From the NCBI GenBank assembly GCA_900660155.1, contig CABFPE010000046.1, forward strand, positions 149,783 to 213,782: 64,000 nucleotides of DNA, written 5' to 3'. This stretch comes from Hofstenia miamia (lineage: Eukaryota; Xenacoelomorpha; Acoela; Hofsteniidae). The notes beneath the pieces are model-generated. The model searched no databases. It worked only from the letters and a program-made list of their open reading frames with translations, and was not told the DNA's origin. The first letter of the stretch is position 1. Every line of letters starts with the position of its first letter. The translations under genes and the position numbers were made by a program. This document shows positions 41,801-48,928 of this stretch, one piece after another.

Positions 41801-44800
41801 CGTTCAATTAGGTAAGTAGTTCTTTAAGATGACCATTTAATCCTGAAAAGCTACGGAATGTAGGATTTTTATTTTTAGAAACCAATATATTTCCTTAACA
41901 GTTCGTCGTCGTTTACATTTTTATTAGTTGGAAGATGTTTGAGGTGCATTTTGCACCCGAAGATTTTTTCACATTTCATTGTTACTATTATAAATGCCCC
42001 CAAACTGTCGAAATATATGAATACCTAAGAACCTACAAATAAATATATTCAAAAAACTCTCTTTCATATATATTAATCATTTTTGGCACTCCTTTTATAG
42101 AATCTTAAGTCCTTGTGGGGTGCAAATGTACCCCAAATGATGACGAACTTTTAAAGACAATATTGAATGTCTTAGATTCAGGAGATAGAATCCACAGATA
42201 ATGAACCAAACTACAGAGCTTTTTTTGCAATTTTTCACACAACTTGAAGAATCTAATCATTAGATTTAACCTTCCTGTTTCCTTAGTTGGCAATGATATG
42301 ATTGCTCGATAATATAAAATATCGGTTTTACAGTATATTTCGAAAAGGGAATTCAGTATATAATGTATTTATGGACTAAATCGGTCAGAATTTCAAAGGC
42401 AAGTTTATATATGTGATGACGTTTTCACATGATCGAAATGTTTTTCCGTTGTGTAATATAATTTAATAATATGTAATAAGATATAATATCAAAAACAATA
42501 TAATATCGTTATATATATTATAATAGTTATATAGAAAAAATACAATCATAATTTATTCTAAGAATATTATTATATACCTTTTAATTAATACTTGCCCAAT
42601 TAAGCCTGTTAGCTATTTAAATGTAGGATACGGATTTTAAAGTTTTATGTTATTACTAATTGTTATTTCTTATTAATTTCACTTGAATTATTTTTATGGT
42701 TAGGTTAGGTTTGTTTATTTACATTTTTAACTTTTTATTCGTCATGAATTTCAAAATTTAGAAAATCTGTAAATATTTAGGTCAGTCAGTGTGCATCGAG
42801 TCTAAGTGTTCATTTCTGTGCCTACCAAATAAAAAGGGCTACGGATGTGCTTGTCCTCCACAGGAAGACTGCAAGGATGGAACGACAACTGTAGAGATTC
42901 CATCAAAAGTTCAAAGTAGTAACCAACATGTAAGTGATAAAGGACTCTCTTCCAAACCAACGAAAAAAGCGGTTACTACTATCAACTGTGGTCCTCAATC
43001 TAACTGTTTCAACAGCTCAAATAGTTAGTTTTATTATTCATATTATTTTAATTATTTTGTTAGTATTTTAGTTTCATCAATATTAAATTATTTTTGTGTG
43101 TGTGTTAAGAAAAACTATGCCATGCTGCCATCTGTCGGCGGAAAGGGGTTCCTTCTTATTTTTCGTGATTTTGCATCATGCAAGTGACGGGGTGGGGACT
43201 TCAAGATTCAAGATTCGATAACAATATTTTGTACTAACCTTTTTTCAAAAAAAACTTTCTTTGCTTTTTTTCATCTTTTTCACGTTTTAGGTGTTAATAG
43301 TACCCCAGTAACAAATTTGTCTTCCGATTATTGATTCAAATGTTGAACGAGTCAGACGAAATTTAAGCCCATTCGGAATTAATTTTGTTTGTTTTTCAAC
43401 ATTGTGTTTTTCACTTGGTGTTTTCTTCCTTTGGGAGTTATCTCAAAAATCGTGCCGTCACACTAGAAGTTCCCATTTAGAAACGTCATGAGTTGATGAG
43501 GTAGGGAGGGAGGTTTTCCAAAAGGAAAATTTGACTTGAAGTAATCATTGAATACTTCCTTAACATAACGTGGTACATTTTAGTAGGCGTACCTTACATT
43601 TCCCCTTAGAGGCGCTTGCAATTAAAAACTCTAGTTTGTACTAAAATGTTTTTTGCGGAGTTTGTACTAAGGAACCTGAATCTAATACGTCTGTATTTTA
43701 GCATATGGTTTGTATTGCTTCATTAGATATATACTTTCCTGTCGAAAATTCTTGCCCCATCATCAATATCTTGAAACATTAAATTTCTCGTTGTTTCTAG
43801 ATGTTCTTCATACGTTGATTATAATTGATGTGTGTGTCGGGGCAAGAGTTTGATCGACTGTGTATGCTAGCCAGTAACTAAAGAATGCCAGTCTTTACCA
43901 GAGATGATAAATGAACTTTATAGAATTGATAAACTGCACGTTTTGCACGAAACAAGTTGAATTCTTCACTTTTCATAGAAAATATTGCGTTCATGTAACT
44001 GTATGATGCGATGGTAAGGACGCGGAAAATAGTTTCCGACACTGTTGCCAGTGCATGTATGTTTATCCCTATGAAACAGCTAATTATTCAATTAACTTCA
44101 ACTGTTTGCTTATCATTTTCATCGCTCACGCTATGTTTTCGTTCAATCTAATGTCGTGGTTGGATTCAGCCATTTCAATCACGTTATATGTGAAAGACCG
44201 ATAATTTTTTTTTATTATTTTACTGCTAATTTTACTCGAAATTTTTATTGGATTTTAGAAATTTTTAAAGATTAAAAAATTTTAAGTGTGTTGTCGTTTT
44301 ATTTATTAGAACTTTTTTCAAAATCGGTTTCTCGCATTTTTATAATAATAATTAGTTCAATGTGTAGCAATAAAATCGGTTATTGGGAAAAGTTAAAATT
44401 CCACTAGGTTTACTGCTAACTGCAATATAGAAAGTTTTACATCACACAACAATATTAAGATTTTAAACTAATAGAACGAAGTATTTTGTCCAAAACTTGG
44501 TCATCTTTTGATGTTTCATCAAATTCGTTTTGAATGTCATACTGGTTATTAGTATCATATATCATCAGTTTTTGGATGTTTTTTAATGTCTGTACTTGCT
44601 TTGCACACTATGCATAACTAAGTCTCGATGTACTGTTCTGTTACTATGTAGTTCTATCACATTTTTTTAGGTAGTGATAACGTGAGCTTTATTGCAGTAG
44701 TGATTGGAGTAATCGTCATGTTGGTCGCCATTTTATTAATTGTAGTCTTCTTTCTACTGTACAGGTTAGTGCCAATTTTTGTCACATTTGTAATTTATAT

Positions 44801-47800
44801 TTTTGATTTGGAATTAGATGCATATATCGCGAATTTGTACATTAAAAATCTTATCTATGGTTTTAGATATATCGTGTTTCTCAATCTCTTTCATTGTTAA
44901 TTATTAAAAAATATTGATGTTAATCAGTTTGATTTGAGAAAGATCCAAGGCGTTAAGTAATACAAATGAATTGCTGTTTCTTCGTTAGAAAATAATTGAT
45001 GTTAATTATCATTTGATTGGAGAAGGATCCACACCGTAAAATCAAATTCAACGTTTTAGATCGGGTTCATGTTTACCTCATATTGTCTGTGATCTCCAGC
45101 TAATATTTAAATTTCGTGAACTATGTATATTTTCTTTGAAGGCCTTTGAACAAAAGTATTTATTTTTTTAAAACTATGTAACTGAGTGGTGTATTTCGAA
45201 TTAAGAATTCTGTTCAATGTTCTTGTAAAATATTGATTCCTTCTTTCCATGATTGCGATACACTGTTCAAAATTTTGCCACAATTAGTTATTTCATATGA
45301 TTCTGTTAGAGAAGTGAATATTTTTTCTAATGCTATATTTTAGACACATGCAACCACCTCCAAGGTACACACATCCTCCTGCTACAGCTGGCTATAGGTC
45401 AATGACAAACACTCGTCAACATGATCCACAAAGAAGGAATCATCCTCAACAACGACTCATGTACAGGGTGCGCAATTTAAACATCTTATGTTTAATTACT
45501 CTCCAATAAAGAACTTTTTAGAAAGCCAACTTTTCTAATCCATGTGTATATTGTAGTTTCCAAGCGTTAACCTTTTGTTAACGAGACCCATTTTAATTTT
45601 TTTACTAAAGTTAATGTGTCCTGAAAAATTAATTGTATGATGTTCATAATGCTTATAGGAATGGACGCGCGTAAATTATTGTTCCAATTCATGCAGGCGA
45701 TCCTCCAGAGGAAATTACACACCGTTCAGAGATGGCCATTTACCTAGCTTGGGTCGATGCAATTAAAAATGTCCTGAAATTTTAAAAATAACTTATTATA
45801 CTACAGGGCGAGCAAGTTAACCCAAATGCAGTAAATGAATATAAATATAAGCATTAGAGTATACAGATTTTATTATATATTTCTAATTTACCCAAAGTTA
45901 GTCTAGCAGACTGTAAAATTATTGACTTTGTTTGGCAAAAATGAGCCCGAATTGACGTTAACTTTTATGACTGGGTCAAATTTGTCCCAGGCCTAAGGTT
46001 TAGTGGGCCAAATCGGGCTTGGGCCTGAATTTTCGATCCATGCTGATCTCTACCCTCCCTTTAAGGCGCATTTTTAACCTCGTTTTTTTACTATTTTTGT
46101 TCAAAATGATCTACTGATCACCTTCGTTTTATCTGCCCACAAAGTTAGAGGCTGAGCATATTAAGGGGCTACCCATACCGAAAAATCAAAAATTGAAATA
46201 ACATAAGTTATCCTGGCAATATTAGGCTTATATGATAAGACAATTTGGAAATTGTAGAAATTTGGTTTGAAAAATTATTTTCCGTTCTGGTTGTCATGGT
46301 AGCCACTAATTAAAGGATATAATAAGACTAAATTAAAAATGGTTATATTTGTATATCTGAAGTAGTTATCATGTTACATTTTGTAGAAAATAAGATTCTC
46401 TATACAACTACAATTTTTTAGTGTCAACTTTACGACTTATTACCTCATTAATATTCAAAATGTCATAAAAGCACTGAACTAAATTCAAAATGGATTTTAT
46501 CTCATTGTTTGTGTATAGAGGAATTGTTCTGGGAACATTCTGTCCAAAGATCAAATCAAAATGCAGCAACAAACCTGAGTTATGATTGTTCGATTGTAGG
46601 TAAATATGAAAAAAAATTGTTAAAAAATCAAATAGCATGGCAGTATAACTATTCAGATTATCAGAAATTGTGTAAATCTTTTTGAATTTTTTGAATAATC
46701 AAGAATCAGAAATATTTTTCAAAAAGGAATTATAAAGGATGGATAAAAGTTTTAAAATATGCAAAAAAAATAATAGACAAAAATTGCAAAAAACATTTTT
46801 TCTGTAGGGGAACCCGCTTAAGCTGACTAAATATATTCGAACAGAATTCGTTTTAAAGCATGTTTTTACTGGCGAAAATTTTTGCTATCCCAATAGAGCC
46901 AAATAGATATTGTAATGATTTTAGTTCTATTAGATATGTTTATTATCTAATTCATTTTATTTTAGCGGCAGTTTTCAAATATACAGCAGCCAACACAACC
47001 ACGTATGTTCATGATGCAACAAGCACTAAACAATTCAGCTCTTAATAATGCATTCAAATCTCACTCTCCACAAGCCAATGCTGCACATGCCAATATTTAC
47101 GTCGATTACCCTCTCAAGACATACCCCGACCGCCGAGAGAACATATGGACCCCGGCTTGTCCACAGAAAATGGTCAATGTTACAAAAATTCCAAACAAGG
47201 TGAAACAATTTATACGTCTCCTATTTTTTAAGCATGAATCAATTTTGAAATTTTCAGTATACACTAGAAGCAGTTGAGAGAATCAAGCATCACATTGCAA
47301 TTTTTTCATTATAGTTGTTCTTTCTGAAATACAATAGGGATTCTGCAGTGCAGATTGACATGAGTTTAATTAATAAGGGTGTAAAGATAGCGATTACTGT
47401 AGGCACCTACATCAATTGAAGTTATGGTAAATTGATGGATTGTGATTCAACCCAAAGTAATTTAAAAGTATTAATAACGTGAGTAAGATTTCTTAAGACA
47501 TTTACCAGCAGCGTCAGAGACTAGCAAAAGAAAATTGTTCCTTGCTATCTTAATTTTTTCAAAGCGTAATCAATGTGCTGGGAAACAATTGTATGATTTG
47601 GCGGGTCATCTAACTTTATACACATTAGTGGAAATACAGACCCAGAAGATGTAAAATCACTTCCAAGAACCATTTCAACCATTGATTTCAGATTCATTGA
47701 TTATCATGGAGACTTCTTTATCATTCAGAATATTTATAACACGCCACTTTGCGCTGGGCGGTTATAACGGTCATTTCATATCTAGCAATAATTTCTGCAT

Positions 47801-48928
47801 GGTAGTGTCTCATTTTTTTGCAATTGTATGTTGGCTGTCGAAAGTGCCTTTCACTGTCTATTTAGCAAAGTCGTTGTTCGGAGGGGAGCAATAAGGATTA
47901 ACCTTGCTGTGAACTCGTGTCAATATTTTGCTTGTAGGTTCCCGAGTTCCTATGCCTTTGTATAAAAAATTTCCTGACCGACAGATTCATTGCACAGGAT
48001 GCAAAGCATTCTGTCATTTGGGTGTACCTATTAACTCAGTTGGAAAGTCGCTCACAATATTCAAAATTTTTACCTTGTTCGTTTTAGCATTCCTTGCTAA
48101 CCTAGTAAACAATTAACACATGTAACGGTGAAAGCAGAAGCCTGTTTTTATCGCAAAACTTGCAACAGCTCAACGTTCATTGGTTCTCCCATATTTCGCC
48201 CTCTACGAGCTGCCAGTGGTTTAGCGGATTTTTTAGAAATATGCAATCAGTGAGAAAAACAGAACCCAATTTCTAAGAACTGATTGTATACATTTGAATT
48301 TATTTCAGAAGTTGCCAATTTTGACTTTATTTTTGAAAAGTGTTAATTTTGACTTTCGGGTTGCCCTACTGATCATCTTAGAACACTGATTGATTTTGAT
48401 GACTGATAAACAACGGTATTGAGGTGATGTAGCAATGAAAAGTCTGATGAATCTTTATTTAATAACTATAAATTTCAATTAATAGTGTATTATAAAGTAA
48501 TTAATGACATTTTTTAAATGTATAAATTCATTAATGGCCCTCCAATAATATATATTATTTTTCAACCATTAATTTTTTTAGCAACCTTGCTGAAAAGTGT
48601 TTTAAGTTCGGTCCTGAAGTAGAAGTGCAGATATCCCAATGCTTAAACAGCCTAAAATTGCTATTGATTCCCTTAAAAACGAGTTTGTCTTGGATTAATC
48701 ACCTAAAAATTTAGACTATAGGTGCTATGTTTGATTTTTGGCTTTTCACTCCCTGCAATTTATATTGTACGTCACTTATATGATAGAGGCGGTGGCGGAC
48801 AACGTTTTCTTATTATTTACGGATGATGATTTTAGATGTTCACTCGAGGGCAGTATGAAAGACGTAAGCCAGACGATGACACAAGTTTTGGAACACAATC
48901 ATCTGACAGCATTCCTGGTGACTCTTAG
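7088..48928 (+). CDS. LRP5/6 (Arrow)-like receptor gene, 23 exons, 5' end missing
   Basis: Joined span of 23 exons: 7088-7327, 7451-7628, 7783-8015, 15913-16119, 18393-18521, 19059-19309, 20230-20416, 21987-22186, 23424-23628, 26542-26675, 26801-27056, 31016-31163, 31660-31816, 39116-39341, 39865-40150, 40197-40436, 40540-40771, 41655-41811, 42781-43023, 44671-44764, 45344-45467, 46966-47199, 48836-48928. After the two leading bases the sum is 4,452 nt, exactly 1,484 codons including the stop. The order is (six-bladed YWTD propeller + EGF) x4, stalk, TM helix, tail. Known: four such modules plus one TM define LRP5/6/Arrow, single-pass plasma-membrane co-receptors for Wnt. Odd: the three LDLR-A repeats of LRP5/6 are absent and the tail has no PPPSP motif. 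The signal peptide exon was not found and probably lies upstream or outside the window. Alternative: a divergent lineage-specific LRP. Confidence 0.8.
7451..7628 (+). CDS. LRP-like exon 2: propeller 1, blade 3
   Basis: The acceptor is ggttttag and the donor is aaa|gtaatt (phase 2). The peptide contains NIAVDWVHNMLYWVVYTAKS, the classic IAVDW...LYW pattern of YWTD repeats, then ends at ALHPVRK, equivalent to the D/HP-x-x-G linker between blades. Confidence 0.85.
7783..8015 (+). CDS. LRP-like exon 3: propeller 1, blades 4-5
   Basis: Acceptor tatttag, donor gtaaga, phase 2 in and phase 1 out. The strands LMYVLVLKND and FLYFTVEKRAEIYRMEL fit blades 4 and 5. The HPVRK|LMY join across the intron restores the usual inter-blade sequence. 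The next exon that fits in phase is nearly 8 kb downstream. Confidence 0.8.
10760..10777. promoter_or_regulatory. Perfect 18-bp CRE-like palindrome
   Basis: TGACGTAATATTACGTCA is its own reverse complement and contains two TGACGTAA/TTACGTCA sites of the kind bound by ATF/CREB and PAR-type bZIP factors. It lies deep in intron 3. The binding role is inference. Confidence 0.3.
12537..12642. repeat. 53-bp exact tandem duplication
   Basis: The unit cttcagaattatctgatgct...tatgaatac occupies 12537-12589 and is repeated exactly at 12590-12642. Confidence 0.9.
13265..13345 (+). repeat. Inverted dispersed repeat, copy A
   Basis: ttgtgaagaacctcataaat followed by a cattg...ttttgcaaaatgggattag block. 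It matches the reverse complement of about 33045-33125 with scattered mismatches. Confidence 0.55.
15913..16119 (+). CDS. LRP-like exon 4: propeller 1, blade 6
   Basis: Acceptor tgtttag, donor cag|gtaact, phase 1 in and out. The peptide RFLAVFNDVLYFTSPNISS matches the last-blade pattern (LAVFEDxIYWTD in the family). It ends at GRQGTPS just before the EGF exon, as propeller 1 of LRP proteins does. Confidence 0.8.
16120..18392 (+). other. LRP-like intron 4
   Basis: AT-rich, no recognised element. Short frames at 16169-16360 and 18014-18265 carry no recognisable domain and are not needed to join the flanking exons. Confidence 0.5.
18393..18521 (+). CDS. LRP-like exon 5: EGF-like module 1
   Basis: The acceptor is tcttttag and the donor is gtaaga; the exon is phase 1-1 symmetrical. 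It has all six EGF cysteines with the LRP pattern NNGGC...SICL...CRCPIGY...SC. In LRP5/6 this module packs against the bottom of the preceding propeller. Confidence 0.88.
19059..19309 (+). CDS. LRP-like exon 6: propeller 2, blades 1-2
   Basis: Blade strands KSILFAVGSSIYR and KNIIYFASMFGGTISMFNLT are clear; the donor is aaa|gtaagt (phase 0). The acceptor is uncertain. ccttag at 19053-19058 keeps phase 1 and is used here; tgtag ending at 19036-19038 also fits and would add about seven residues. The frame is open further upstream to 18878, but that part shows no propeller pattern. Confidence 0.72.
20230..20416 (+). CDS. LRP-like exon 7: propeller 2, blade 3
   Basis: Acceptor tatttag, donor t|gtgagt, phase 0 in and phase 1 out. 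The peptide GLSGPQYIVVDSMARNIYYT follows the family pattern GLxxPxxIAVDWxxxNLYWT closely, and NDLTILSDS ends the exon. Confidence 0.85.
21367..21409. repeat. (AT)n microsatellite
   Basis: An uninterrupted TA run of about 43 bases directly before the GPCR-like exon acceptor. Confidence 0.95.
21429..21709 (+). pseudogene. GPCR TM6-TM7 terminal exon inside the LRP-like intron 7
   Basis: Acceptor ttctttag at 21421-21428 right after an (AT)n tract; open to TAA at 21707. About 93 residues resemble the C-terminal exon of a rhodopsin-family (peptide-type) GPCR. There is a basic intracellular loop 3 end, then VTKMLFTVTVIFILTTFPDQ (TM6), then LLVLTNVGVNFFVYPLTNS, which corresponds to TM7 with NPxxY changed to NFFVY. 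No exons for TM1-TM5 were seen nearby. It may be a transposed or duplicated last exon (pseudogene), or an alternative terminal exon, because its phase is compatible with the preceding LRP-like exon. Confidence 0.55.
21987..22186 (+). CDS. LRP-like exon 8: propeller 2, blades 4-5
   Basis: Acceptor atttag, donor aag|gtatgt, phase 1 in and phase 0 out. The strands EIYIGVTVKNSN and LTSHLSNIYWIDSENINYCD are recognisable; IYWIDS is the YWTD core of blade 5. Confidence 0.8.
23424..23628 (+). CDS. LRP-like exon 9: propeller 2, blade 6
   Basis: Acceptor gttttag, donor g|gtagac, phase 0 in and phase 1 out. LITVDSFFIYAVVSKGD is the last-blade strand. The exon ends at YNIDDVL and the next exon starts with an EGF module, mirroring exons 4 and 5. 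Confidence 0.78.
24490..24807 (-). pseudogene. Non-LTR retrotransposon ORF fragment
   Basis: The minus-strand frame of 105 codons contains HKWTDEQNRTALECYRRSRP and RGYRKRMLEEWRKAR followed by LEVTEQ. This block (W-x-x-E-x-N, CYxxS, GYRxRMxxxW, TEQ) is one I recall from the pre-RT region of animal non-LTR elements. It is much more GC-rich than its surroundings, as a recent insertion would be. The rest of the element is missing or decayed. Confidence 0.5.
24840..24922 (-). repeat. tRNA-derived SINE-like sequence
   Basis: On the minus strand it opens ggcaggtagcccagttggta, a good pol III A-box within a D-arm-like sequence, and continues gaggttaagcaactg at a degenerate B-box position. It is GC-rich and bordered by an (ATT)n tract at 24925-24945. 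It could be a SINE head or a tRNA pseudogene. Confidence 0.4.
25186..25509. repeat. 324-bp direct repeat, copy 1 (likely assembly artefact)
   Basis: It is identical to 26000-26324 except for one base in a T homopolymer. It ends exactly at the N at 25510, and the second copy begins immediately after the N at 25999. This arrangement is typical of a wrongly joined contig or an unmerged allele. Confidence 0.9.
26000..26324. repeat. 325-bp direct repeat, copy 2
   Basis: Second copy of the preceding repeat. The 488 bases between the two N positions (25511-25998) are unrelated to the repeat and carry no recognised gene. They may belong elsewhere or represent an insertion allele. Confidence 0.9.
26542..26675 (+). 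CDS. LRP-like exon 10: EGF-like module 2
   Basis: Acceptor aatttag, donor aag|gtgatt, phase 1 in and phase 0 out. All six cysteines are present in C-x4-C-x3-C...C-x-C...C spacing with CSHLCVR and YKCLCPLLYE, the LRP EGF signature. Confidence 0.85.
26801..27056 (+). CDS. LRP-like exon 11: propeller 3, blades 1-2
   Basis: Acceptor tattttag, donor g|gttagt, phase 0 in and phase 1 out. Blade strands are VALYAMDLSATYHV and EIYFFNSSFFLLVQPIS. It ends VTGFAIDFL, directly continued by GRNLYW in the next exon. Confidence 0.8.
27057..31015 (+). other. LRP-like intron 11 (4 kb)
   Basis: No gene recognised. It contains a perfect hairpin at 29547-29577 and AT-rich simple sequence. Short frames up to 71 codons show no domain. 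Confidence 0.5.
31016..31163 (+). CDS. LRP-like exon 12: propeller 3, blade 3
   Basis: Acceptor caatttag, donor gtaatt, phase 1 in and phase 2 out. Joining to exon 11 gives FAIDFLGRNLYWAVRETGIF, a textbook YWTD blade junction across a 4-kb intron. The intron positions match those around exon 2 of propeller 1. Confidence 0.85.
31660..31816 (+). CDS. LRP-like exon 13: propeller 3, blade 4 and part of 5
   Basis: Acceptor ttatttag, donor gag|gttaaa (weak), phase 2 in and phase 0 out. YLYYVEDCSGQNSIAKMSL is blade 4 and LLYFMANE opens blade 5. The frame stays open to 32002, but the residues after the donor no longer look like a propeller. The next exon (IIYQAPFSERDSKREVLKLD) restores the alignment with propeller 1. 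Confidence 0.75.
31817..34717 (+). other. LRP-like intron 13, first part
   Basis: No element recognised apart from the inverted-repeat copy at 33.1 kb. Overlapping frames at 34235-34607 have no family I can name. Confidence 0.45.
33045..33125 (-). repeat. Inverted dispersed repeat, copy B
   Basis: On the minus strand it reads aaagttttgtgaagaacctc and continues with gcaaaatatgattag, matching the copy near 13.3 kb. Both lie in introns of the LRP-like gene, 20 kb apart. Confidence 0.55.
35125..35480. mobile_element. pogo/Tigger-like MITE nested in the P-like element
   Basis: Ends are CAGTCAAACCTCG (35125) and CGAGGTTTGACTG (35468-35480), perfect 13-bp inverted repeats, extended by TTATCGAAC/GTTCGAAAA. 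It is flanked on both sides by TA, the Tc1/mariner-superfamily target duplication. At 356 bp with no transposase it is a non-autonomous element. It contains internal palindromic gttcgag/ctcgaac motifs. Confidence 0.85.
35833..35862. repeat. (AT)n microsatellite
   Basis: Pure TA run inside the P-like element between the MITE and the transposase remnant. Confidence 0.9.
35975..37339 (-). pseudogene. P-element/THAP9-like transposase remnant
   Basis: Three broken minus-strand blocks read in order. 37339-37142 has YSLEIISIAFTWMTKSRSLY and LRQYLSFPS, the segment after the THAP/coiled-coil region in P transposases. 37060-36821 includes ISQWWNVVNVQTITAPNIKR. 36487-35975 ends with SGFIVSKHKELACAADD then RGGLHHPSNTFFEYVVRCYS, like the YxAGYVxRK...GGLxxPS C-terminal block of the family. 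Stops and frame changes separate them, and no THAP zinc finger was found, so it is inactive. Family assignment is from remembered motif patterns. Confidence 0.55.
37463..37487. repeat. (AT)n microsatellite
   Basis: Short TA run near the 5' side of the P-like transposase remnant. Confidence 0.9.
37947..39115 (+). other. LRP-like intron 13, last part
   Basis: AT-rich sequence between the P-like element and exon 14. No feature recognised other than a typical pyrimidine-poor tttctcatatttag acceptor at its end. Confidence 0.5.
39116..39341 (+). CDS. LRP-like exon 14: propeller 3, blades 5-6
   Basis: Acceptor catatttag, donor g|gtagga, phase 0 in and phase 1 out. TLVLYKDSIFWADGKDIKSV is the last blade. 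It is separated from exon 13 by a 7.3-kb intron that contains the P-element-like transposon. Confidence 0.8.
39865..40150 (+). CDS. LRP-like exon 15: degenerate EGF-like module 3 plus start of propeller 4
   Basis: Acceptor tctttag, donor at|gtaatt, phase 1 in and phase 2 out. EGF 3 keeps FCSHL, ISCACPTGI and SQC, which are cysteines 2, 4, 5 and 6. Cysteine 1 is absent and cysteine 3 is Ser (SHLS for SHLC). Those two normally pair, so one whole disulfide is gone. The exon runs on into propeller 4 (RLFFSDLYS), so here EGF and propeller share an exon. Confidence 0.8.
40197..40436 (+). CDS. LRP-like exon 16: propeller 4, blade 3
   Basis: It follows a 46-base intron (40151-40196). Acceptor atttttag, donor ag|gtaaga, phase 2-2. 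KIAVDWSAGNIFWTDSSLKK is the best YWTD match in the window. The exon ends AIAVNPEKR, the inter-blade linker. Confidence 0.9.
40540..40771 (+). CDS. LRP-like exon 17: propeller 4, blades 4-5
   Basis: Acceptor tgctttag, donor atc|gtaaga, phase 2 in and phase 0 out. YVFWSDLSTGTIERAYMDG and SIAIDYHENRLYFTSENSI are two consecutive, well conserved blades. Confidence 0.9.
41655..41811 (+). CDS. LRP-like exon 18: propeller 4, blade 6
   Basis: Acceptor gcttttag, donor g|gtaagt, phase 0 in and phase 1 out. Joined to exon 17 it reads PPFGITIMNKHIFYIADSSF, the last-blade pattern (PFGITxxxxxIYWTD). Confidence 0.85.
42310..42550. repeat. Dispersed AT-rich repeat, copy B
   Basis: Counterpart of the copy near 4.7-5.1 kb, lying in the intron between the last propeller exon and EGF module 4. 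Shared blocks are in the same order and orientation, strongly diverged. Confidence 0.4.
42781..43023 (+). CDS. LRP-like exon 19: EGF-like module 4 and membrane-proximal stalk
   Basis: Acceptor atatttag, donor a|gttagt, phase 1-1. SVCIESKCSFLCLPNKKGYG with CACPPQEDC gives six cysteines with a shortened second half. A Ser/Thr/Lys/Asn-rich stalk with two more cysteines (INCGPQSNCFNSSN) follows. In LRP5/6 three LDLR-A repeats would come here; none is present. Confidence 0.8.
43024..44670 (+). other. LRP-like intron 19
   Basis: Between the stalk exon and the TM exon, where LRP5/6 would carry LDLR-A repeats. I looked for cysteine-rich CDGxxDCxDxSDE patterns here and found none. Confidence 0.55.
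44671..44764 (+). CDS. LRP-like exon 20: transmembrane helix
   Basis: Acceptor ttttttag, donor ag|gttagt, phase 1 in and phase 2 out. SDNVSFIAVV and following residues form a hydrophobic run of about 25 rich in V/I/L, ending FFLLYR at the cytosolic face. This makes the protein type I single-pass. Confidence 0.85.
45344..45467 (+). CDS. LRP-like exon 21: cytoplasmic tail, juxtamembrane
   Basis: Acceptor attttag, donor agg|gtgcgc, phase 2 in and phase 0 out. The peptide is proline-, arginine- and glutamine-rich: MQPPPRYTHPPATAGYRS then QHDPQRRNHPQQR. PPPRYT sits where LRP5/6 has its first PPPSP motif but lacks the SP core. Confidence 0.65.
45468..46965 (+). other. LRP-like intron 21
   Basis: No gene recognised. 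The minus-strand frame at 46408-46638 (76 codons) has no known motif and is AT-rich. Confidence 0.5.
46966..47199 (+). CDS. LRP-like exon 22: cytoplasmic tail
   Basis: Acceptor atttttag (46958-46965), phase 0; donor aag|gtgaaa. The peptide is Gln/Asn/Pro-rich (FSNIQQPTQPRMFMMQQ) and then has ANIYVDYPLKTYPDRRENIW with several tyrosines. No NPxY is present. Without splicing the frame would run to a stop at 47275-47277. With a 58-base intron to ttttcag at 47257 it would give a short alternative end. Confidence 0.6.
47200..48835 (+). other. Proposed last LRP-like intron
   Basis: Includes an alternative short terminal exon (47258-47320, after ttttcag). It also has a frame at 47928-48116 preceded by gcttgtag that encodes CTGCKAFCHLG plus a hydrophobic end. 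Neither can be confirmed from sequence. Confidence 0.35.
48836..48928 (+). CDS. LRP-like exon 23: probable terminal coding exon
   Basis: Acceptor gattttag at 48828-48835, phase 0, ending in TAG. It encodes 30 residues including GQYERRKPDDDTSFGTQSSD then SIPGDS. The acidic, serine-rich composition suits a receptor tail end. Support is the splice site, the phase and the composition only; an alternative terminal exon lies at 47258-47320. Confidence 0.45.
   Translation: MFTRGQYERRKPDDDTSFGTQSSDSIPGDS

Noticed and set aside
42930-42935. Strong-looking donor gtaagt inside EGF-4/stalk exon
   Set aside because: It would leave phase 0, which does not match the TM exon's phase-1 entry; the downstream gttagt at 43024 does.
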